Below, piece by piece: positions 25,669 to 36,019 of a DNA stretch of 64,000 nt (its first letter is position 1; every line of letters starts with the position of its first letter). The stretch is from NCBI RefSeq assembly GCF_000392615.1, contig NZ_KB933398.1:1648082-1712081 (forward strand), in the 5' to 3' direction. The stretch comes from Lysinibacillus sphaericus OT4b.31 (GTDB taxonomy: Bacteria > Bacillota > Bacilli > Bacillales_A > Planococcaceae). The position numbers and the translations under genes are program-made. The notes under the pieces are model-generated. The model had not been told where the DNA came from, did not search any database, and worked only from the letters and a program-made list of their open reading frames with translations.

Positions 25669-27336
25669 TTGACAAAAAAGAAAAATGAATTAATTCGCAT
25701 CATTCCACTGGGTGGCGTGGGCGAAATTGGAAAAGCAATGTACGTAGTAGAAATTGACGAAGAGCTATTTGTAGTTGATAGTGGTTTAATGTTCCCAGAA
25801 GACGAAATGCTGGGCATTGATATCGTCATTCCTGATATTACGTATTTAGAAGAAAACAAAGAGCGTGTGAAGGGAATTTTCTTAACGCACGGACATGAGG
25901 ATGCAATTGGCTCAATTGCTTACATCTTACAAAAAGTGAAAGCCCCTGTGTACGGGTCTAAACTAACAATTGCACTCGCGAAGGAACATTTGAAGGAGTT
26001 ACCTGCACCACATCAGGTGAAGTTCTTTGAAGTAACAAATCGTAGCCGTATGAATTTCAACTCAACGTATGTGACATTCTTCCATACAACACATAGTATT
26101 CCCGATTCATTAGGGGTAGTGTTCCATACATCTGAAGGAGCAATCGTTCATACTGGAGAGTTTAAATTCGATCAATCTGCAACTGGTAAGTTCAAGCCAG
26201 ATTTGGCAAAAATGGCTCAATTAGGGGAAGAAGGCGTATTTATATTGCTTTCGGAATCGTGTGAAGCGGAACGACCAGGTTATACGACATCTGAAATTGT
26301 GATTGAAGAACAATTATCAAAAACATTCCATTCAGCACCAGGACGTATTTTAGTCGCTGTGTATGCATCAAACTTTATTCGTATTCAACAAGTATTCGCG
26401 CAAGCTCAAAAATCGTTCCGTAAAGTGGCGATTGTTGGTAAGCCTTTAGAAAAAGCTGTTGATTTAGGTGTGCAGTTAGGTTATTTAACACTCGAAGAAG
26501 ACACAATTATCCCAATCTCTGATATGCAAAAATATCAAGATGATGAAATTATTATTATTGCAACTGGCAATAGAGGCGAGCCACTAGACGCCCTAGAAAA
26601 GATTGTCCGTAAGCATCACAGAGACATTAAGATTAAAAAGGATGACACAGTGCTGATTACGTTCACGCCGTCTCCTGGTATGGAAGTACAAATGGCGAAT
26701 ACGATGAACTCGATTGCAAAAGCGGGAGCTGAAATTCTGACATCTAGTAAAAATGTGCATGTTTCAGGTCATGGTAGCCAAGAAGATTTAAAATTAATGC
26801 TTAACTTGATGCAACCGAAATATTTTATCCCTGTACAAGGTGAATATCGTATGCTTATTGCACACTCTAAGCTTGCACAACAACTAGGTATGCAAAAGTC
26901 ACAAATTTTCATCGCTGATAAAGGGGATATTGTCGAATACAAAAACGGTAAAATGCGAATGAGCGGCCGTGTACAAGCAGGTAATGTCTTAATTGACGGT
27001 ATTGGGGTAGGCGATGTTGGTAATATAGTCCTTCGTGACCGTAAATTATTATCACAAGATGGTATTTTCATTGTCGTGGTAACATTAAACCGTGCACAAA
27101 AGAAAATCGCGTCAGGTCCAGAAATATTATCGCGAGGTTTCGTTTATGTTCGTGAATCAGAAGCATTGATGGTAGAAGCATCTGAAATTGCTAAGAATGT
27201 GATAGAAAAATACGTTGGTAAAGAAACGTTTGAATGGACAAATATTAAACAAGAAATTCGTGATACATTAAATACTTATTTATTCCAAAAAACAAAGCGC
27301 CGCCCAATGATTATCCCAATCATTATGGAGTATTAA
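25669..27336 (+). CDS. rnjB: Ribonuclease J2
   Basis: Metallo-beta-lactamase/beta-CASP RNase of 555 residues, same length as B. subtilis RNase J2, with which RNase J1 forms a complex. TTG at 25669 follows TTAGGAGG. The metal motif reads H74-G-H76-E-D78-A79: the second His of the usual HxHxDH is Ala, in keeping with the weak catalysis known for J2 proteins. The beta-CASP segment (SESCEAERPGYTTSE) and C-terminal VHVSGHGSQEDLKLMLNLM follow. It lies after dapA as in B. subtilis (ymfA). Confidence 0.93.
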   Translation: MTKKKNELIRIIPLGGVGEIGKAMYVVEIDEELFVVDSGLMFPEDEMLGIDIVIPDITYLEENKERVKGIFLTHGHEDAIGSIAYILQKVKAPVYGSKLTIALAKEHLKELPAPHQVKFFEVTNRSRMNFNSTYVTFFHTTHSIPDSLGVVFHTSEGAIVHTGEFKFDQSATGKFKPDLAKMAQLGEEGVFILLSESCEAERPGYTTSEIVIEEQLSKTFHSAPGRILVAVYASNFIRIQQVFAQAQKSFRKVAIVGKPLEKAVDLGVQLGYLTLEEDTIIPISDMQKYQDDEIIIIATGNRGEPLDALEKIVRKHHRDIKIKKDDTVLITFTPSPGMEVQMANTMNSIAKAGAEILTSSKNVHVSGHGSQEDLKLMLNLMQPKYFIPVQGEYRMLIAHSKLAQQLGMQKSQIFIADKGDIVEYKNGKMRMSGRVQAGNVLIDGIGVGDVGNIVLRDRKLLSQDGIFIVVVTLNRAQKKIASGPEILSRGFVYVRESEALMVEASEIAKNVIEKYVGKETFEWTNIKQEIRDTLNTYLFQKTKRRPMIIPIIMEY

Positions 27337-27378
27337 AACAAAGTAAAACTACACTGAAGGGTATTGTTCACCCTTCCC

Positions 27379-27480
27379 TCGATATATTTATGAATCGATG
27401 CTAAGATGCTACTTTTGTGGTCATGCCTAAGTCACCAGCATCATGTTGGCCTATGACATGAAAACGCATAGCGAATGCTG
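27379..27480 (+). other. Hairpin cassettes in the rnjB-spoIIIE gap
   Basis: Successive small hairpins: GCTAC-TTTT-GTGGT (27408-27421) and CCAGCAT-C-ATGTTGG (27435-27449), the latter inside GTCA...TGAC. Their order and flanks (GTCACCAGCATC...GTTGGCCTA) match the pair GCCAC/GTGGC then CCAACAT/ATGTTGG found at 45385-45427 in the rny leader, with base changes that keep pairing. An upstream hairpin GAAGGGT/ACCCTTC lies at about 27356-27377. Confidence 0.55.
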
Positions 27481-27499
27481 AGGATAAGTAGCGAATGAA

Positions 27500-27553
27500 A
27501 AAGGATTTTCTAGCCGACGTAACGGTGGAAAATCCTTTTTTTTGAAACAAAGG
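27500..27553 (+). terminator. Terminator before spoIIIE
   Basis: AAGGATTTTC (27501-27510) pairs with GAAAATCCTT (27538-27547), followed by a run of eight T. It terminates rnjB transcripts, with spoIIIE starting about 60 bp later. Confidence 0.85.
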
Positions 27554-27612
27554 AGTTCTACATGATATCATTCGCTACATATATAAAATGGATTGCAAAA
27601 GAAGGTGAAAAA

Positions 27613-29907
27613 ATGACTAGAAGAAAAAAGACAAAAGTAACTAAAGGGAAATCATCAGCAGATAATAAAGAAATGCACCCGCTTATGTTTGAAATTTTAG
27701 GGCTCGTCCTAATTGCACTTGCGGTCATTATGATTTTTGAATATGGCATGATCGGGCGTATACTCCAAACAATTGCAATGTTTTTTATAGGTAATTTACA
27801 TTTTGCTGTACCGTTTATGCTTGTATTTATTGCTTTAATACTAATGATTGGCCGTAAAAAAGTAAGCATGAAGGACCGACTGATTTTCGGCATGCTACTT
27901 ATTATTATGAGTTTAACAATTTTTAGTCATAGTATTCTATTTGAGCAATTATCCAAATCAGGTGGTTTATTATCAGACTCCGTATTACGAGAGTCTTGGC
28001 GAATATTAATTGATACTGATGGCGTGGTACATCGTAGTAATTCACTTGGCGGTGGTATGGTTGGTGCATTGCTGTTTAGTGGACTTCATGTGCTGTTTGA
28101 GGCAACAGGTGCGAAGGTTGTCGCATGGGTCATTTTCTTTATCGGATTGATTCTAGTGACTGGAAAAGCACTTGTTCCATATTTAGCGGAAAAAATGCCT
28201 GCTCTTTTTGGAAAATGGCAAAAAAAACAGCAAGATAAAAAGAAAAATGCTCCAAAGAAAAAACAAACGAATCGTCGCTCAAGAGCAGAGAGCATGGATG
28301 AGATTGCAGCTGAGGATTATAGTCAAACAGTACAAGTAGAAGAGGAAGTTTCCCATGAGCCGATTATCTCAGCCTTTACTCAAAATGTTTCACATGAACG
28401 ACAGGAGACGTCTGTGGCTCCTCAGAATGTGGACATAGAAGAAGGAGAGTTGCTAGATGATGTTCATATTGAGGACACCGCTGCGATTGAAAATGCAGAT
28501 TATCAGCTTCCATCGTTTAATCTATTAAAAATGCCACCACAGCATGACCAAAGTGGTGAATATTCAGTGATTCAAGCAAATGCGAAAAAGCTTGAGCAAA
28601 CATTGCAGAGCTTTGGCGTAAAAGCAAAAGTGACACAAGTTCATCTAGGGCCAGCTGTGACGAAATATGAAATTTTACCCGATATTGGAGTTAAGGTAAG
28701 TAAAATTGTTAACTTACAAGATGACCTCGCGTTAGCATTGGCAGCCAAAGATATTCGTATGGAAGCACCGATTCCTGGGAAATCAGCCATTGGCATTGAA
28801 GTGCCAAATAGTGAGGTAGCGATTGTTACACTGAGGGAAGTGCTGGAGTCAAAAGATGGCGCAAAACCAGATGCATTACTTCAAGTGGCGTTTGGTCGTG
28901 ATATTACGGGACAAGCTGTGTTAGCCGAGCTAAATAAAATGCCACATTTACTAGTTGCTGGTTCAACTGGTAGTGGAAAAAGTGTGTGTATAAATGGCAT
29001 TGTCGTATCCATACTAATGCGAACAAAACCACATGAGGTAAAGCTGATGATGATTGATCCGAAAATGGTGGAGTTAAATGTCTATAACGGGATTCCGCAT
29101 TTATTAGCACCTGTTGTGACAGATGCGCGTAAGGCATCGCAGGCACTAAAAAAAGTGGTATCAGAAATGGAACGTCGCTATGATTTATTTTCTCATACGG
29201 GCACTCGTAATATAGAGGGATATAACGGTCATGTACAAAAAGTAAATGAACAAACTGCTGAGAAGCACCCTAAATTACCATATATTGTGGTGATTGTGGA
29301 TGAGTTAGCGGATTTAATGATGGTTGCATCCAGTGATGTAGAGGATTCTATTACACGTTTAGCTCAAATGGCTCGAGCAGCAGGTATCCATTTAATACTT
29401 GCGACACAAAGACCGAGTGTCGACGTATTGACTGGGGTTATTAAGGCTAATATTCCTTCTCGCATAGCCTTTGCGGTATCATCAGCGATTGATTCTAGAA
29501 CCATTTTAGATATGGGGGGGGCAGAGCGATTACTTGGTCGAGGGGACATGCTATTTTTACCAGCAGGTGCTTCTAAGCCGAAACGTGTACAAGGTGCATT
29601 CTTATCAGATCAAGAGGTAGAAGAAGTCGTAGAATTTGTTATAGAACAGCAAAAAGCACAATATCAAGAAGAGATGATTCCAACAGAAGAGGAAACCGTT
29701 TTAGAAGAAACGGATGAACTTTTTGATGAGGCTGTACAATTAGTTGTTGGAATGCAAACGGCTTCGGTCTCAATGCTGCAACGTCGTTTCCGCATTGGCT
29801 ATTCTCGTGCCGCTCGAATCGTTGATCAGATGGAACAACGTGGTATTGTCGGGCCTTCAGAGGGAAGTAAACCTCGTCAGGTACTCATTCATCAGTACGA
29901 TAATTAA
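27613..29907 (+). CDS. spoIIIE: DNA translocase SpoIIIE/FtsK
   Basis: Septum-localised DNA pump of 764 residues that moves the chromosome into the forespore. Four hydrophobic segments occupy about 20-175; a charged linker (200-310) follows; the motor has Walker A GSTGSGKS (from residue 450) and Walker [15 protein letters not shown]. The DNA-reading gamma domain is at the C-terminus ([38 protein letters not shown]). The start at 27613 is preferred (GAAGGTG, family N-terminus TRRKKTK); ATG 27562 also has an AAAGGAG site and would add 17 residues. B. subtilis tepA and ylzJ, expected upstream, are missing. Confidence 0.94.
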   Translation: MTRRKKTKVTKGKSSADNKEMHPLMFEILGLVLIALAVIMIFEYGMIGRILQTIAMFFIGNLHFAVPFMLVFIALILMIGRKKVSMKDRLIFGMLLIIMSLTIFSHSILFEQLSKSGGLLSDSVLRESWRILIDTDGVVHRSNSLGGGMVGALLFSGLHVLFEATGAKVVAWVIFFIGLILVTGKALVPYLAEKMPALFGKWQKKQQDKKKNAPKKKQTNRRSRAESMDEIAAEDYSQTVQVEEEVSHEPIISAFTQNVSHERQETSVAPQNVDIEEGELLDDVHIEDTAAIENADYQLPSFNLLKMPPQHDQSGEYSVIQANAKKLEQTLQSFGVKAKVTQVHLGPAVTKYEILPDIGVKVSKIVNLQDDLALALAAKDIRMEAPIPGKSAIGIEVPNSEVAIVTLREVLESKDGAKPDALLQVAFGRDITGQAVLAELNKMPHLLVAGSTGSGKSVCINGIVVSILMRTKPHEVKLMMIDPKMVELNVYNGIPHLLAPVVTDARKASQALKKVVSEMERRYDLFSHTGTRNIEGYNGHVQKVNEQTAEKHPKLPYIVVIVDELADLMMVASSDVEDSITRLAQMARAAGIHLILATQRPSVDVLTGVIKANIPSRIAFAVSSAIDSRTILDMGGAERLLGRGDMLFLPAGASKPKRVQGAFLSDQEVEEVVEFVIEQQKAQYQEEMIPTEEETVLEETDELFDEAVQLVVGMQTASVSMLQRRFRIGYSRAARIVDQMEQRGIVGPSEGSKPRQVLIHQYDN

Positions 29908-30069
29908 CACTTTTGGTAAGACTGGATTTTGGGTGATATATACATTTTTGTCTAGTTGTTTGCGATAAATGAGGAGAAAGGGCGAATTCTATTACAGATT
30001 TTTCTCAAAACAGTTTATTTCATTCTACAAAAATGTTATATTTATGAACGATTAGTAGGAATGTTGTAC

Positions 30070-30083
30070 ATCAGATGTCTGAT
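30070..30083. promoter_or_regulatory. Candidate operator before ymfC
   Basis: ATCAGA-TG-TCTGAT, perfect 6-bp arms with a 2-bp centre, about 25 bp upstream of the ymfC start, followed by another CTGAT half. It is plausible as an autoregulatory site for the GntR protein; no second copy was noticed before the transporter genes. Confidence 0.4.
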
Positions 30084-30106
30084 CTCTGATTTTGGTGGTG
30101 ATATAT

Positions 30107-30835
30107 GTGACTATTAAAGCAGATCATCGTCATCTCTATCTTCAAGTAATTGATCGTTTAAAATCTGATATTGAGACCGGCGTTTTCAAAGAAAATGAAA
30201 AATTGCCTTCAGAGTTTGAATTATCGAAATCACTAGGAGTCAGTCGAGCAACACTTAGAGAAGCGCTTCGACTGTTGGAAGAGGAAAATGTGATTGTGCG
30301 TCGACATGGGGTTGGTACATTTGTTAATCCTAAGCCGTTGTTTACATCTGGCATCGAGCATTTATCCAGTATTTCTTCTATGATCGAAACGGCAGGGATG
30401 GAACCAGGATCGCGTTTTTTAAAAGCAACTGAAACCGTACCTTCTGAGGAAGATTTAAAACGCTTCCAATGTGATGGCGAAGATAAAATACTCACGATTG
30501 AACGTGTCAGAACAGCGGATGGTGAACCAGTAGTTTATTGTATAGATAAACTACCAGCTAGCTTCCTGCCTACTGACTTTGTAGACAAAAAAGAAGTTTC
30601 ACTTTTTTCTGCACTTGAACAATCGGGTAAAATTCACGTTGCCTACGCTGTGACTTACATTGATCCAGTTGGGTATCATGAACAAGCATCACCGATTTTA
30701 AATTGCGGTCGTGAAACAGCACTTTTAGTATTGAAGCAGCTGCATTACGATGACCATGATCAAGTAGTGTTGTATTCAAAAAATTATTTCCGAGCTGATA
30801 AATTCAGCTTCCACGTAGTAAGAAAACGGGTGTAG
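30107..30835 (+). CDS. ymfC: GntR-family regulator, HutC subfamily (YmfC)
   Basis: Regulator of 242 residues: N-terminal winged helix ([65 protein letters not shown]) and a C-terminal UTRA ligand domain ([26 protein letters not shown]). GTG at 30107 follows GGTGGTG. It precedes a nucleoside ABC importer, which makes that operon a possible target; the ligand is not known. Confidence 0.9.
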   Translation: MTIKADHRHLYLQVIDRLKSDIETGVFKENEKLPSEFELSKSLGVSRATLREALRLLEEENVIVRRHGVGTFVNPKPLFTSGIEHLSSISSMIETAGMEPGSRFLKATETVPSEEDLKRFQCDGEDKILTIERVRTADGEPVVYCIDKLPASFLPTDFVDKKEVSLFSALEQSGKIHVAYAVTYIDPVGYHEQASPILNCGRETALLVLKQLHYDDHDQVVLYSKNYFRADKFSFHVVRKRV

Positions 30836-30886
30836 AACATTTCTATATTTTCCTGCTAATTACAATACCTTTGGGGGGTTAACACA

Positions 30887-31969
30887 ATGAAAAAACGTAA
30901 ATTTGGTTTAGTATTATCTTCAGTATTAGCTGCTAGTGCAATTCTAGGTGCATGTGGTACGAAAGAAGACAAAGGCAAAGAAAATGACAATGCTTCAACA
31001 GGCGATACAAACACAGAAGAAGCGTTCTCAATTGCAATGGTTACTGACGTAGGTGGCGTTGATGACAAATCATTCAACCAATCTGCATGGGAAGGTGTTC
31101 AAGCTTACGGTAAAGAGCACAACCTATCAAAAGGTGATGGTGGTTTCGACTATTTACAATCACAATCAGATGCAGACTATGAAACAAACTTAAACAAATT
31201 ATTACGTCGTGACTTTAATTTAGTATTCGGTATTGGTTTCATGATGATGGATTCAATTGAAGCGATTGCTGCTGAAAATCCAGACAATCACTTTGCTTTG
31301 ATTGATGCTGAAGTAAAAGCCGACAACATAGTTAACGTTCTTTTCAAAGAGCAAGAGGGTGCGTTCTTAGCAGGTGTTGCAGCAGCGAAAACGTCTAAGT
31401 CAGGTAAAATCGGCTTCGTAGGTGGCGTAGATATTCCAGTTATTAATCGCTTCCACGCTGGTTTCGTTGAAGGGGCTAAAGCTGTAAACCCAGATATCGA
31501 AATCCAAGTAAAATACACTGGTGCATTCGATAAAGCTGACCTTGGTAAAATTACTGCCAACAGCATGTACTCTTCAGGTGTAGATGTTATTTTCCACGCT
31601 GCTGGTGCAACAGGTAACGGTGTATTCTCTGAGGCAAAAGAGCGTAAAGCAAAAGACCCTAAAGCAGATGTATGGGTAATCGGTGTAGATGCTGACCAAT
31701 ACGAAGAAGGTAAAGTAGACGACAAAACAAACGTAACTTTGACTTCTATGTTAAAAGGTGTTAACACAGCAGTAGTAGATATTGCAAATAAAGCGAAAAA
31801 TGGTGACTTCCCAGGTGGAGAAACACTTGTTTACGGTTTAGCTGAAGATGGCGTAAAACTTGCTGACTCCCGTGGTGCTATTACAGAAGATGTACAAAAA
31901 GTTATTGACGAATATAAAGAAAAAATTGCTAGCGGTGAAATCGTAGTTCCAGAAAAAGTGGAAAAATAA
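30887..31969 (+). CDS. nupN: BMP-family nucleoside-binding lipoprotein (NupN-like)
   Basis: Surface lipoprotein of 360 residues. The signal peptide ends in lipobox LGAC with Cys23, followed by an acidic/Asn linker. The BMP/PnrA domain starts [24 protein letters not shown] and includes [15 protein letters not shown] and [14 protein letters not shown], typical of purine nucleoside binders. TTGGGGGG precedes the ATG. Downstream ATPase and permeases complete the importer, but a strong terminator and a structured 400-bp leader separate them. Confidence 0.93.
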   Translation: MKKRKFGLVLSSVLAASAILGACGTKEDKGKENDNASTGDTNTEEAFSIAMVTDVGGVDDKSFNQSAWEGVQAYGKEHNLSKGDGGFDYLQSQSDADYETNLNKLLRRDFNLVFGIGFMMMDSIEAIAAENPDNHFALIDAEVKADNIVNVLFKEQEGAFLAGVAAAKTSKSGKIGFVGGVDIPVINRFHAGFVEGAKAVNPDIEIQVKYTGAFDKADLGKITANSMYSSGVDVIFHAAGATGNGVFSEAKERKAKDPKADVWVIGVDADQYEEGKVDDKTNVTLTSMLKGVNTAVVDIANKAKNGDFPGGETLVYGLAEDGVKLADSRGAITEDVQKVIDEYKEKIASGEIVVPEKVEK

Positions 31970-31979
31970 TTCATCTCTT

Positions 31980-32021
31980 AATCATCATAAGGGCTTTTTG
32001 AAGGCCCTTATGATGATTTTT
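31980..32021 (+). terminator. Terminator after nupN
   Basis: AATCATCATAAGGGC pairs perfectly with GCCCTTATGATGATT around a 9-nt loop and ends in a T run. It may act as a partial terminator so that the binding protein is made in excess over ATPase and permeases. Confidence 0.9.
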
Positions 32022-32196
32022 CAATCTATCGTTATATTTCGACTATTTTTAATATTCTATATGGATATATTTATATTTCGACATGGTTTCTCATATAGGG
32101 GTAGAATTTATATATGAGATTATCGTAAGCTTAAGATAATGATGGTACCAAGTTAATAGAAGAAAGGTTTCTAACGATGACCTTTCCTGTATTAAT

Positions 32197-32423
32197 TTAT
32201 CTTCATTCAGCAGATATTTTATGTACCGAAAGTGTAGCGTCAGTTATAGAAGGCGCCTACCTAGGTGAGAGATGCATGCGAGTGGATTTTTTGTTCTTTG
32301 GGTATTGAAAACCCCGCTGAACGAAGATAAGCCTTTGGTGGATGTCATAGGTTTTGAAGAGGTGACAAAAGGAAGTTAGTCTAATCGCAATTCAAAATTT
32401 GGACTCAAATACACCAAGGCGAA
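32197..32423 (+). ncRNA. Structured element A upstream of nupO (related to element B at 45271)
   Basis: Domain 1 is bounded by TTATCTTCATTCAG (32197-32210) and CTGAACGAAGATAA (32317-32330), 13 of 14 pairing, and contains the conserved block GAGATGCATGCG (32269-32280). Domain 2 begins at once: GCCTTTGGTG (32331-32340) pairs with CACCAAGGC (32412-32420), and AGGTTTTGAA (32349-32358) with TTCAAAATTT (32391-32400) through G-U pairs. A short TTAG/CTAA hairpin closes it. It ends 40 bp before the nupO start. Whether it is a leader RNA or a mobile non-coding element is not known. Confidence 0.6.
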
Positions 32424-32463
32424 TTTGATTTTAACAAAAGTGCCTAATAAGGGAGTGACTATA

Positions 32464-34005
32464 TTGGAATACGTGATTGAGATGCTTGGAATCCGTAAAG
32501 AATTTGGTGATTTCGTAGCGAATAATAATATCACCCTCCAACTTGAAAAAGGCGAAATCCACGCGTTACTAGGTGAAAATGGTGCCGGGAAATCGACTTT
32601 AATGAACGTCCTTTTTGGTTTGTATCAACCAGAGGGAGGCGAAATTCGTGTTCGTGGGAATGCTGTTAAAATTACAAATCCGAATGTTGCCAATGATTTA
32701 GGGATTGGCATGGTGCATCAACACTTTATGTTGGTGGAAAATTTTACAGTAACAGAAAACATTATTTTAGGTACTGAACCTACAAAAATGGGGATTGTCA
32801 ATATTAAAGATGCTGCGAAGAAAGTGCAAGCGCTTTCTGAGAAATATGGCCTTGATGTAGATCCAAATGCTAAAATCGAGGACATCACAGTTGGCATGCA
32901 ACAACGTGTTGAAATTTTAAAAACATTATATCGCGGTGCGGAAATTTTAATTTTCGATGAACCTACGGCATCATTAACGCCGCAAGAAATTACGGAACTT
33001 ATTCAAATTATGCGTCGCTTAATCGCAGAGGGAAAATCGATTATTTTAATTACGCATAAGCTAAAAGAAATAATGGAAGTTTCTGACCGTGTGACGATTA
33101 TCCGTAAAGGTGAAGGGGTTGGTACAGTTGTTACGGCTGAAACAAACCCAAATCAATTAGCAGAGTTAATGGTCGGTCGCCAAGTCGAGTTCAAAACGGA
33201 AAAAACGGAAGCGCATCCTACGGAGGAAGTACTAACGATTGACAATTTAGTCGTAACAGACTACCGAAATATCGACAAAGTAAAAGGTTTGAACTTAAAG
33301 GTTCGTAAAGGTGAAATTGTAGGTATCGCAGGTATCGATGGTAACGGTCAATCAGAGTTAATTGAGGCAATTACCGGCTTACGTAAAGTGAAAAACGGGA
33401 CTGTTAAACTGAATGGCAAAGATATGACAAATATGAAACCTCGAAAAATTACCGAAGAGGGCGTTGGACATATCCCGCAAGACCGACATAAACACGGTTT
33501 AGTACTAGATTTCCCAATTGGTCATAATATTGCACTACAAACGTATTATCAATCGCCAATTGCCAAAGGCTTTGTAATGGATTATAAAAAGGTGTCTGAA
33601 AAAGCACGCCAGATTATAGACGAATATGATGTACGAACAGGTAATGGTGAAATGACACCAGCTCGTGCTCTTTCAGGTGGTAACCAACAAAAAGCAATTA
33701 TCGGTCGTGAAATTGACCGTAACCCAGATTTACTGATTGCCGCATTACCAACACGTGGTCTTGACGTTGGGGCAATTGAATTTATTCACTCTCGTCTAAT
33801 TGAGCAACGTGATAAAGGGAAAGCAGTTCTGTTAATTTCCTTTGAATTAGATGAAGTTATGAATGTTTCAGACCGTATTGCAGTTATCTACGACGGTCAA
33901 ATTGTGGACGAGCTCAATCCAAAAGAAACAACAGAGCAAGAACTTGGCCTATTAATGGCAGGGCAAAGTAGTAAAAAAAGCATGAGTAAGGAGGGGAACG
34001 ACTAA
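32464..34005 (+). CDS. nupO: Nucleoside ABC transporter ATPase (tandem domains, NupO-like)
   Basis: Double ATPase of 513 residues, as in sugar/nucleoside importers. Domain 1: Walker A GENGAGKSTLMN, signature VGMQQRVEILKTL, Walker B ILIFDEPTASLTP. Domain 2: the degenerate P-loop GIDGNGQSELIEA, signature LSGGNQQKAIIGREI and LLIAALPTRGLDVGA in place of a normal Walker B. TTG at 32464 (MEYVIEMLGIRKEFG) is chosen because GGGAG lies 8 nt upstream and the longer frame would start inside the structured leader. The stop overlaps the permease ATG by one base. Confidence 0.93.
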   Translation: MEYVIEMLGIRKEFGDFVANNNITLQLEKGEIHALLGENGAGKSTLMNVLFGLYQPEGGEIRVRGNAVKITNPNVANDLGIGMVHQHFMLVENFTVTENIILGTEPTKMGIVNIKDAAKKVQALSEKYGLDVDPNAKIEDITVGMQQRVEILKTLYRGAEILIFDEPTASLTPQEITELIQIMRRLIAEGKSIILITHKLKEIMEVSDRVTIIRKGEGVGTVVTAETNPNQLAELMVGRQVEFKTEKTEAHPTEEVLTIDNLVVTDYRNIDKVKGLNLKVRKGEIVGIAGIDGNGQSELIEAITGLRKVKNGTVKLNGKDMTNMKPRKITEEGVGHIPQDRHKHGLVLDFPIGHNIALQTYYQSPIAKGFVMDYKKVSEKARQIIDEYDVRTGNGEMTPARALSGGNQQKAIIGREIDRNPDLLIAALPTRGLDVGAIEFIHSRLIEQRDKGKAVLLISFELDEVMNVSDRIAVIYDGQIVDELNPKETTEQELGLLMAGQSSKKSMSKEGND

Positions 34006-35051
34006 TGTCAAATCGTGTCATTAATATACTCGTTCCTATCATCTCTATCATTATCGGTTTAATTGTAGGGGCTATCGTGATGGTAGTCAGCGGCTATGAC
34101 CCAGTACAAGGTTATATCGCTCTTTGGACAGGTATTTTTGGAGATTCATATTCAATCGGGAACACAATCCGTCAAATTACACCGTATTTATTGGCAGGTC
34201 TTGCAGTAGCATTTGCCTTCCGTACAGGTTTGTTCAATATCGGGGTTGAGGGGCAGCTCATTTTAGGTTGGCTTGCTGCAGCCTGGGTAGGCTATGCATT
34301 TGAGCTACCTAAAATCATTCACTTACCTTTAGCGTTACTTGCCGCAGCAGCTGCAGGTGCATTTTGGGCCTTTATTGCAGGTTTCTTAAAAGCGAAATTT
34401 AAAGTCCATGAAGTAATCGCGACAATTATGTTAAACTACACAGCACTTTATATTGCCAACGCTGTTATTAAAAACTTGTCGGATGGTAGCTTTAAAACAG
34501 AACGTATCCATGAAACAGCTTCTTTACGTTCTCCGTTTTTAAGAGAGCTTACAGACAATTCAAGTCTTCACTATGGGATCATTGTTGCACTTCTTATGGT
34601 AATTGTTATGTGGTTCATTCTAGAAAAAACAACACGTGGATATGAGCTCAAAGCTGTGGGCTTTAACAAGCATGCTGCAGATTATGCTGGGATGAGTGTA
34701 AACAAAAATATAATTCTAGCCATGACAATTTCAGGTATGTTTGCTGGTCTTGGTGGAGCAATGGAAGCACTAGGTACATTCCAAAATGCATCGATTAAAC
34801 CAGGCTTTACAGGTATCGGTTTTGACGGGATTGCGGTTGCCTTACTTGGTGCCAACACGCCACTAGGGGTTGTATTTGGGGCTTCATTATTCGGCTCGCT
34901 TAAATATGGGGCACTCAATATGCCAAACGCTGCGGGTATCCCAGAGGAAATCGTATCGATTATTATTGCCTTGATTATCTTCTTTGTTGCATCTGGCTAT
35001 ATTATTCGAGTAGGTTTACAAAAGTTGAGTAAGAAAAAGGAGGGACAATAA
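34005..35051 (+). CDS. nupP: Nucleoside ABC transporter permease (NupP-like)
   Basis: Membrane protein of 348 residues, branched-chain/sugar permease type, with eight or more hydrophobic segments. Family segments include PYLLAGLAVAFAFRTGLFNIGVEGQLILG, YELKAVGFNKHAADYAGMSVNKNI and GTFQNASIKPGFTGIGFDGIAVALLGANTPLGV. It is coupled to nupO by a one-base overlap and followed after 1 bp by the second permease, forming a heterodimer. Confidence 0.92.
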   Translation: MSNRVINILVPIISIIIGLIVGAIVMVVSGYDPVQGYIALWTGIFGDSYSIGNTIRQITPYLLAGLAVAFAFRTGLFNIGVEGQLILGWLAAAWVGYAFELPKIIHLPLALLAAAAAGAFWAFIAGFLKAKFKVHEVIATIMLNYTALYIANAVIKNLSDGSFKTERIHETASLRSPFLRELTDNSSLHYGIIVALLMVIVMWFILEKTTRGYELKAVGFNKHAADYAGMSVNKNIILAMTISGMFAGLGGAMEALGTFQNASIKPGFTGIGFDGIAVALLGANTPLGVVFGASLFGSLKYGALNMPNAAGIPEEIVSIIIALIIFFVASGYIIRVGLQKLSKKKEGQ

Positions 35052-35052
35052 C

Positions 35053-36012
35053 ATGAGCTTTTTAGAAATGTTATATTTCATCATCCCTTCTGCAATTCTT
35101 TATGCAACACCTTTAATTTTTACTGCGATCGGTGGTGTATTCTCTGAACGTTCTGGTGTTGTCAACATTGGACTAGAAGGTTTAATGATTGTCGGTGCAT
35201 TTGTTGGTATTTTTGTCAATTTAGAATTTGCATCAACATTTGGTTCAGCTACGATTTGGGTTGCAATGCTTGCAGCTGTAATCGTAGGAGGAATTTTCTC
35301 CTTATTTCATGCCGTTGCTTCGATTTCTTTCCGTGCCGATCAAACGGTATCAGGGGTAGCTATAAACTTACTAGGTTTAGCGGTAACAGTTTTCTTGGTG
35401 AAAATGATCTATGATAAAGGACAAACAGACATGATTGACCAACCAATCCGTCGTTTTGGTATACCTTATTTAGAAGATATTCCATTCTTTGGTCGACTAT
35501 TGTTCCATGATGTTTATAGTACGTCGATTTTAGCATTTGTTGTCGCAATCGGCGCGTGGTTAATCATTTATAAAACACCATTCGGTTTACGTCTTCGTGC
35601 TGTCGGTGAGCACCCAATGGCAGCAGATACGATGGGAGTAAACGTTAATAAAATGCGCTATATCGCTGTTGTTATCTCAGGAGCACTTGGTGGTCTTGGT
35701 GGTGCAGTATACGCGCAAACAATTACCCATGATTTCTCACATGCAACAATTGCTGGTCAAGGCTTTATGGCCATTGCCGCAATGATTTTCGGGAAATGGC
35801 ATCCAATCGGTGCACTAGGCGCAGCGTTATTCTTTGGTTTAGCGCAAACATTAAGTATTGCAGGGAACCAAATTCCTTATGTGCAGGAGATTCCAGCTGT
35901 ATACTTGCAAATTTTACCGTACTTGTTAACGATTTTTGCGTTAGCAGGATTTATCGGAAAAGCAAATGCACCAAAAGCGAGTGGACAGCCTTACATTAAA
36001 GGTAAACGTTAA
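35053..36012 (+). CDS. nupQ: Nucleoside ABC transporter permease (NupQ-like)
   Basis: Second permease of 319 residues, with ATPLIFTAIGGVFSERSGVVNIGLEGLMIVGAF, LRLRAVGEHPMAADTMGVNVNKMRY and GQGFMAIAAMIFGKWHPIGALGAALFFG. It pairs with the preceding permease. GGAGGG in the end of that gene provides the ribosome site. It is followed by a terminator. Confidence 0.92.
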   Translation: MSFLEMLYFIIPSAILYATPLIFTAIGGVFSERSGVVNIGLEGLMIVGAFVGIFVNLEFASTFGSATIWVAMLAAVIVGGIFSLFHAVASISFRADQTVSGVAINLLGLAVTVFLVKMIYDKGQTDMIDQPIRRFGIPYLEDIPFFGRLLFHDVYSTSILAFVVAIGAWLIIYKTPFGLRLRAVGEHPMAADTMGVNVNKMRYIAVVISGALGGLGGAVYAQTITHDFSHATIAGQGFMAIAAMIFGKWHPIGALGAALFFGLAQTLSIAGNQIPYVQEIPAVYLQILPYLLTIFALAGFIGKANAPKASGQPYIKGKR

Positions 36013-36019
36013 AAGGTAT

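Noticed and set aside
27562..27612. Upstream start for spoIIIE at 27562
   Set aside because: It has a good AAAGGAG site, but the family N-terminus begins at the basic stretch from 27613. Kept as an alternative, not the call.
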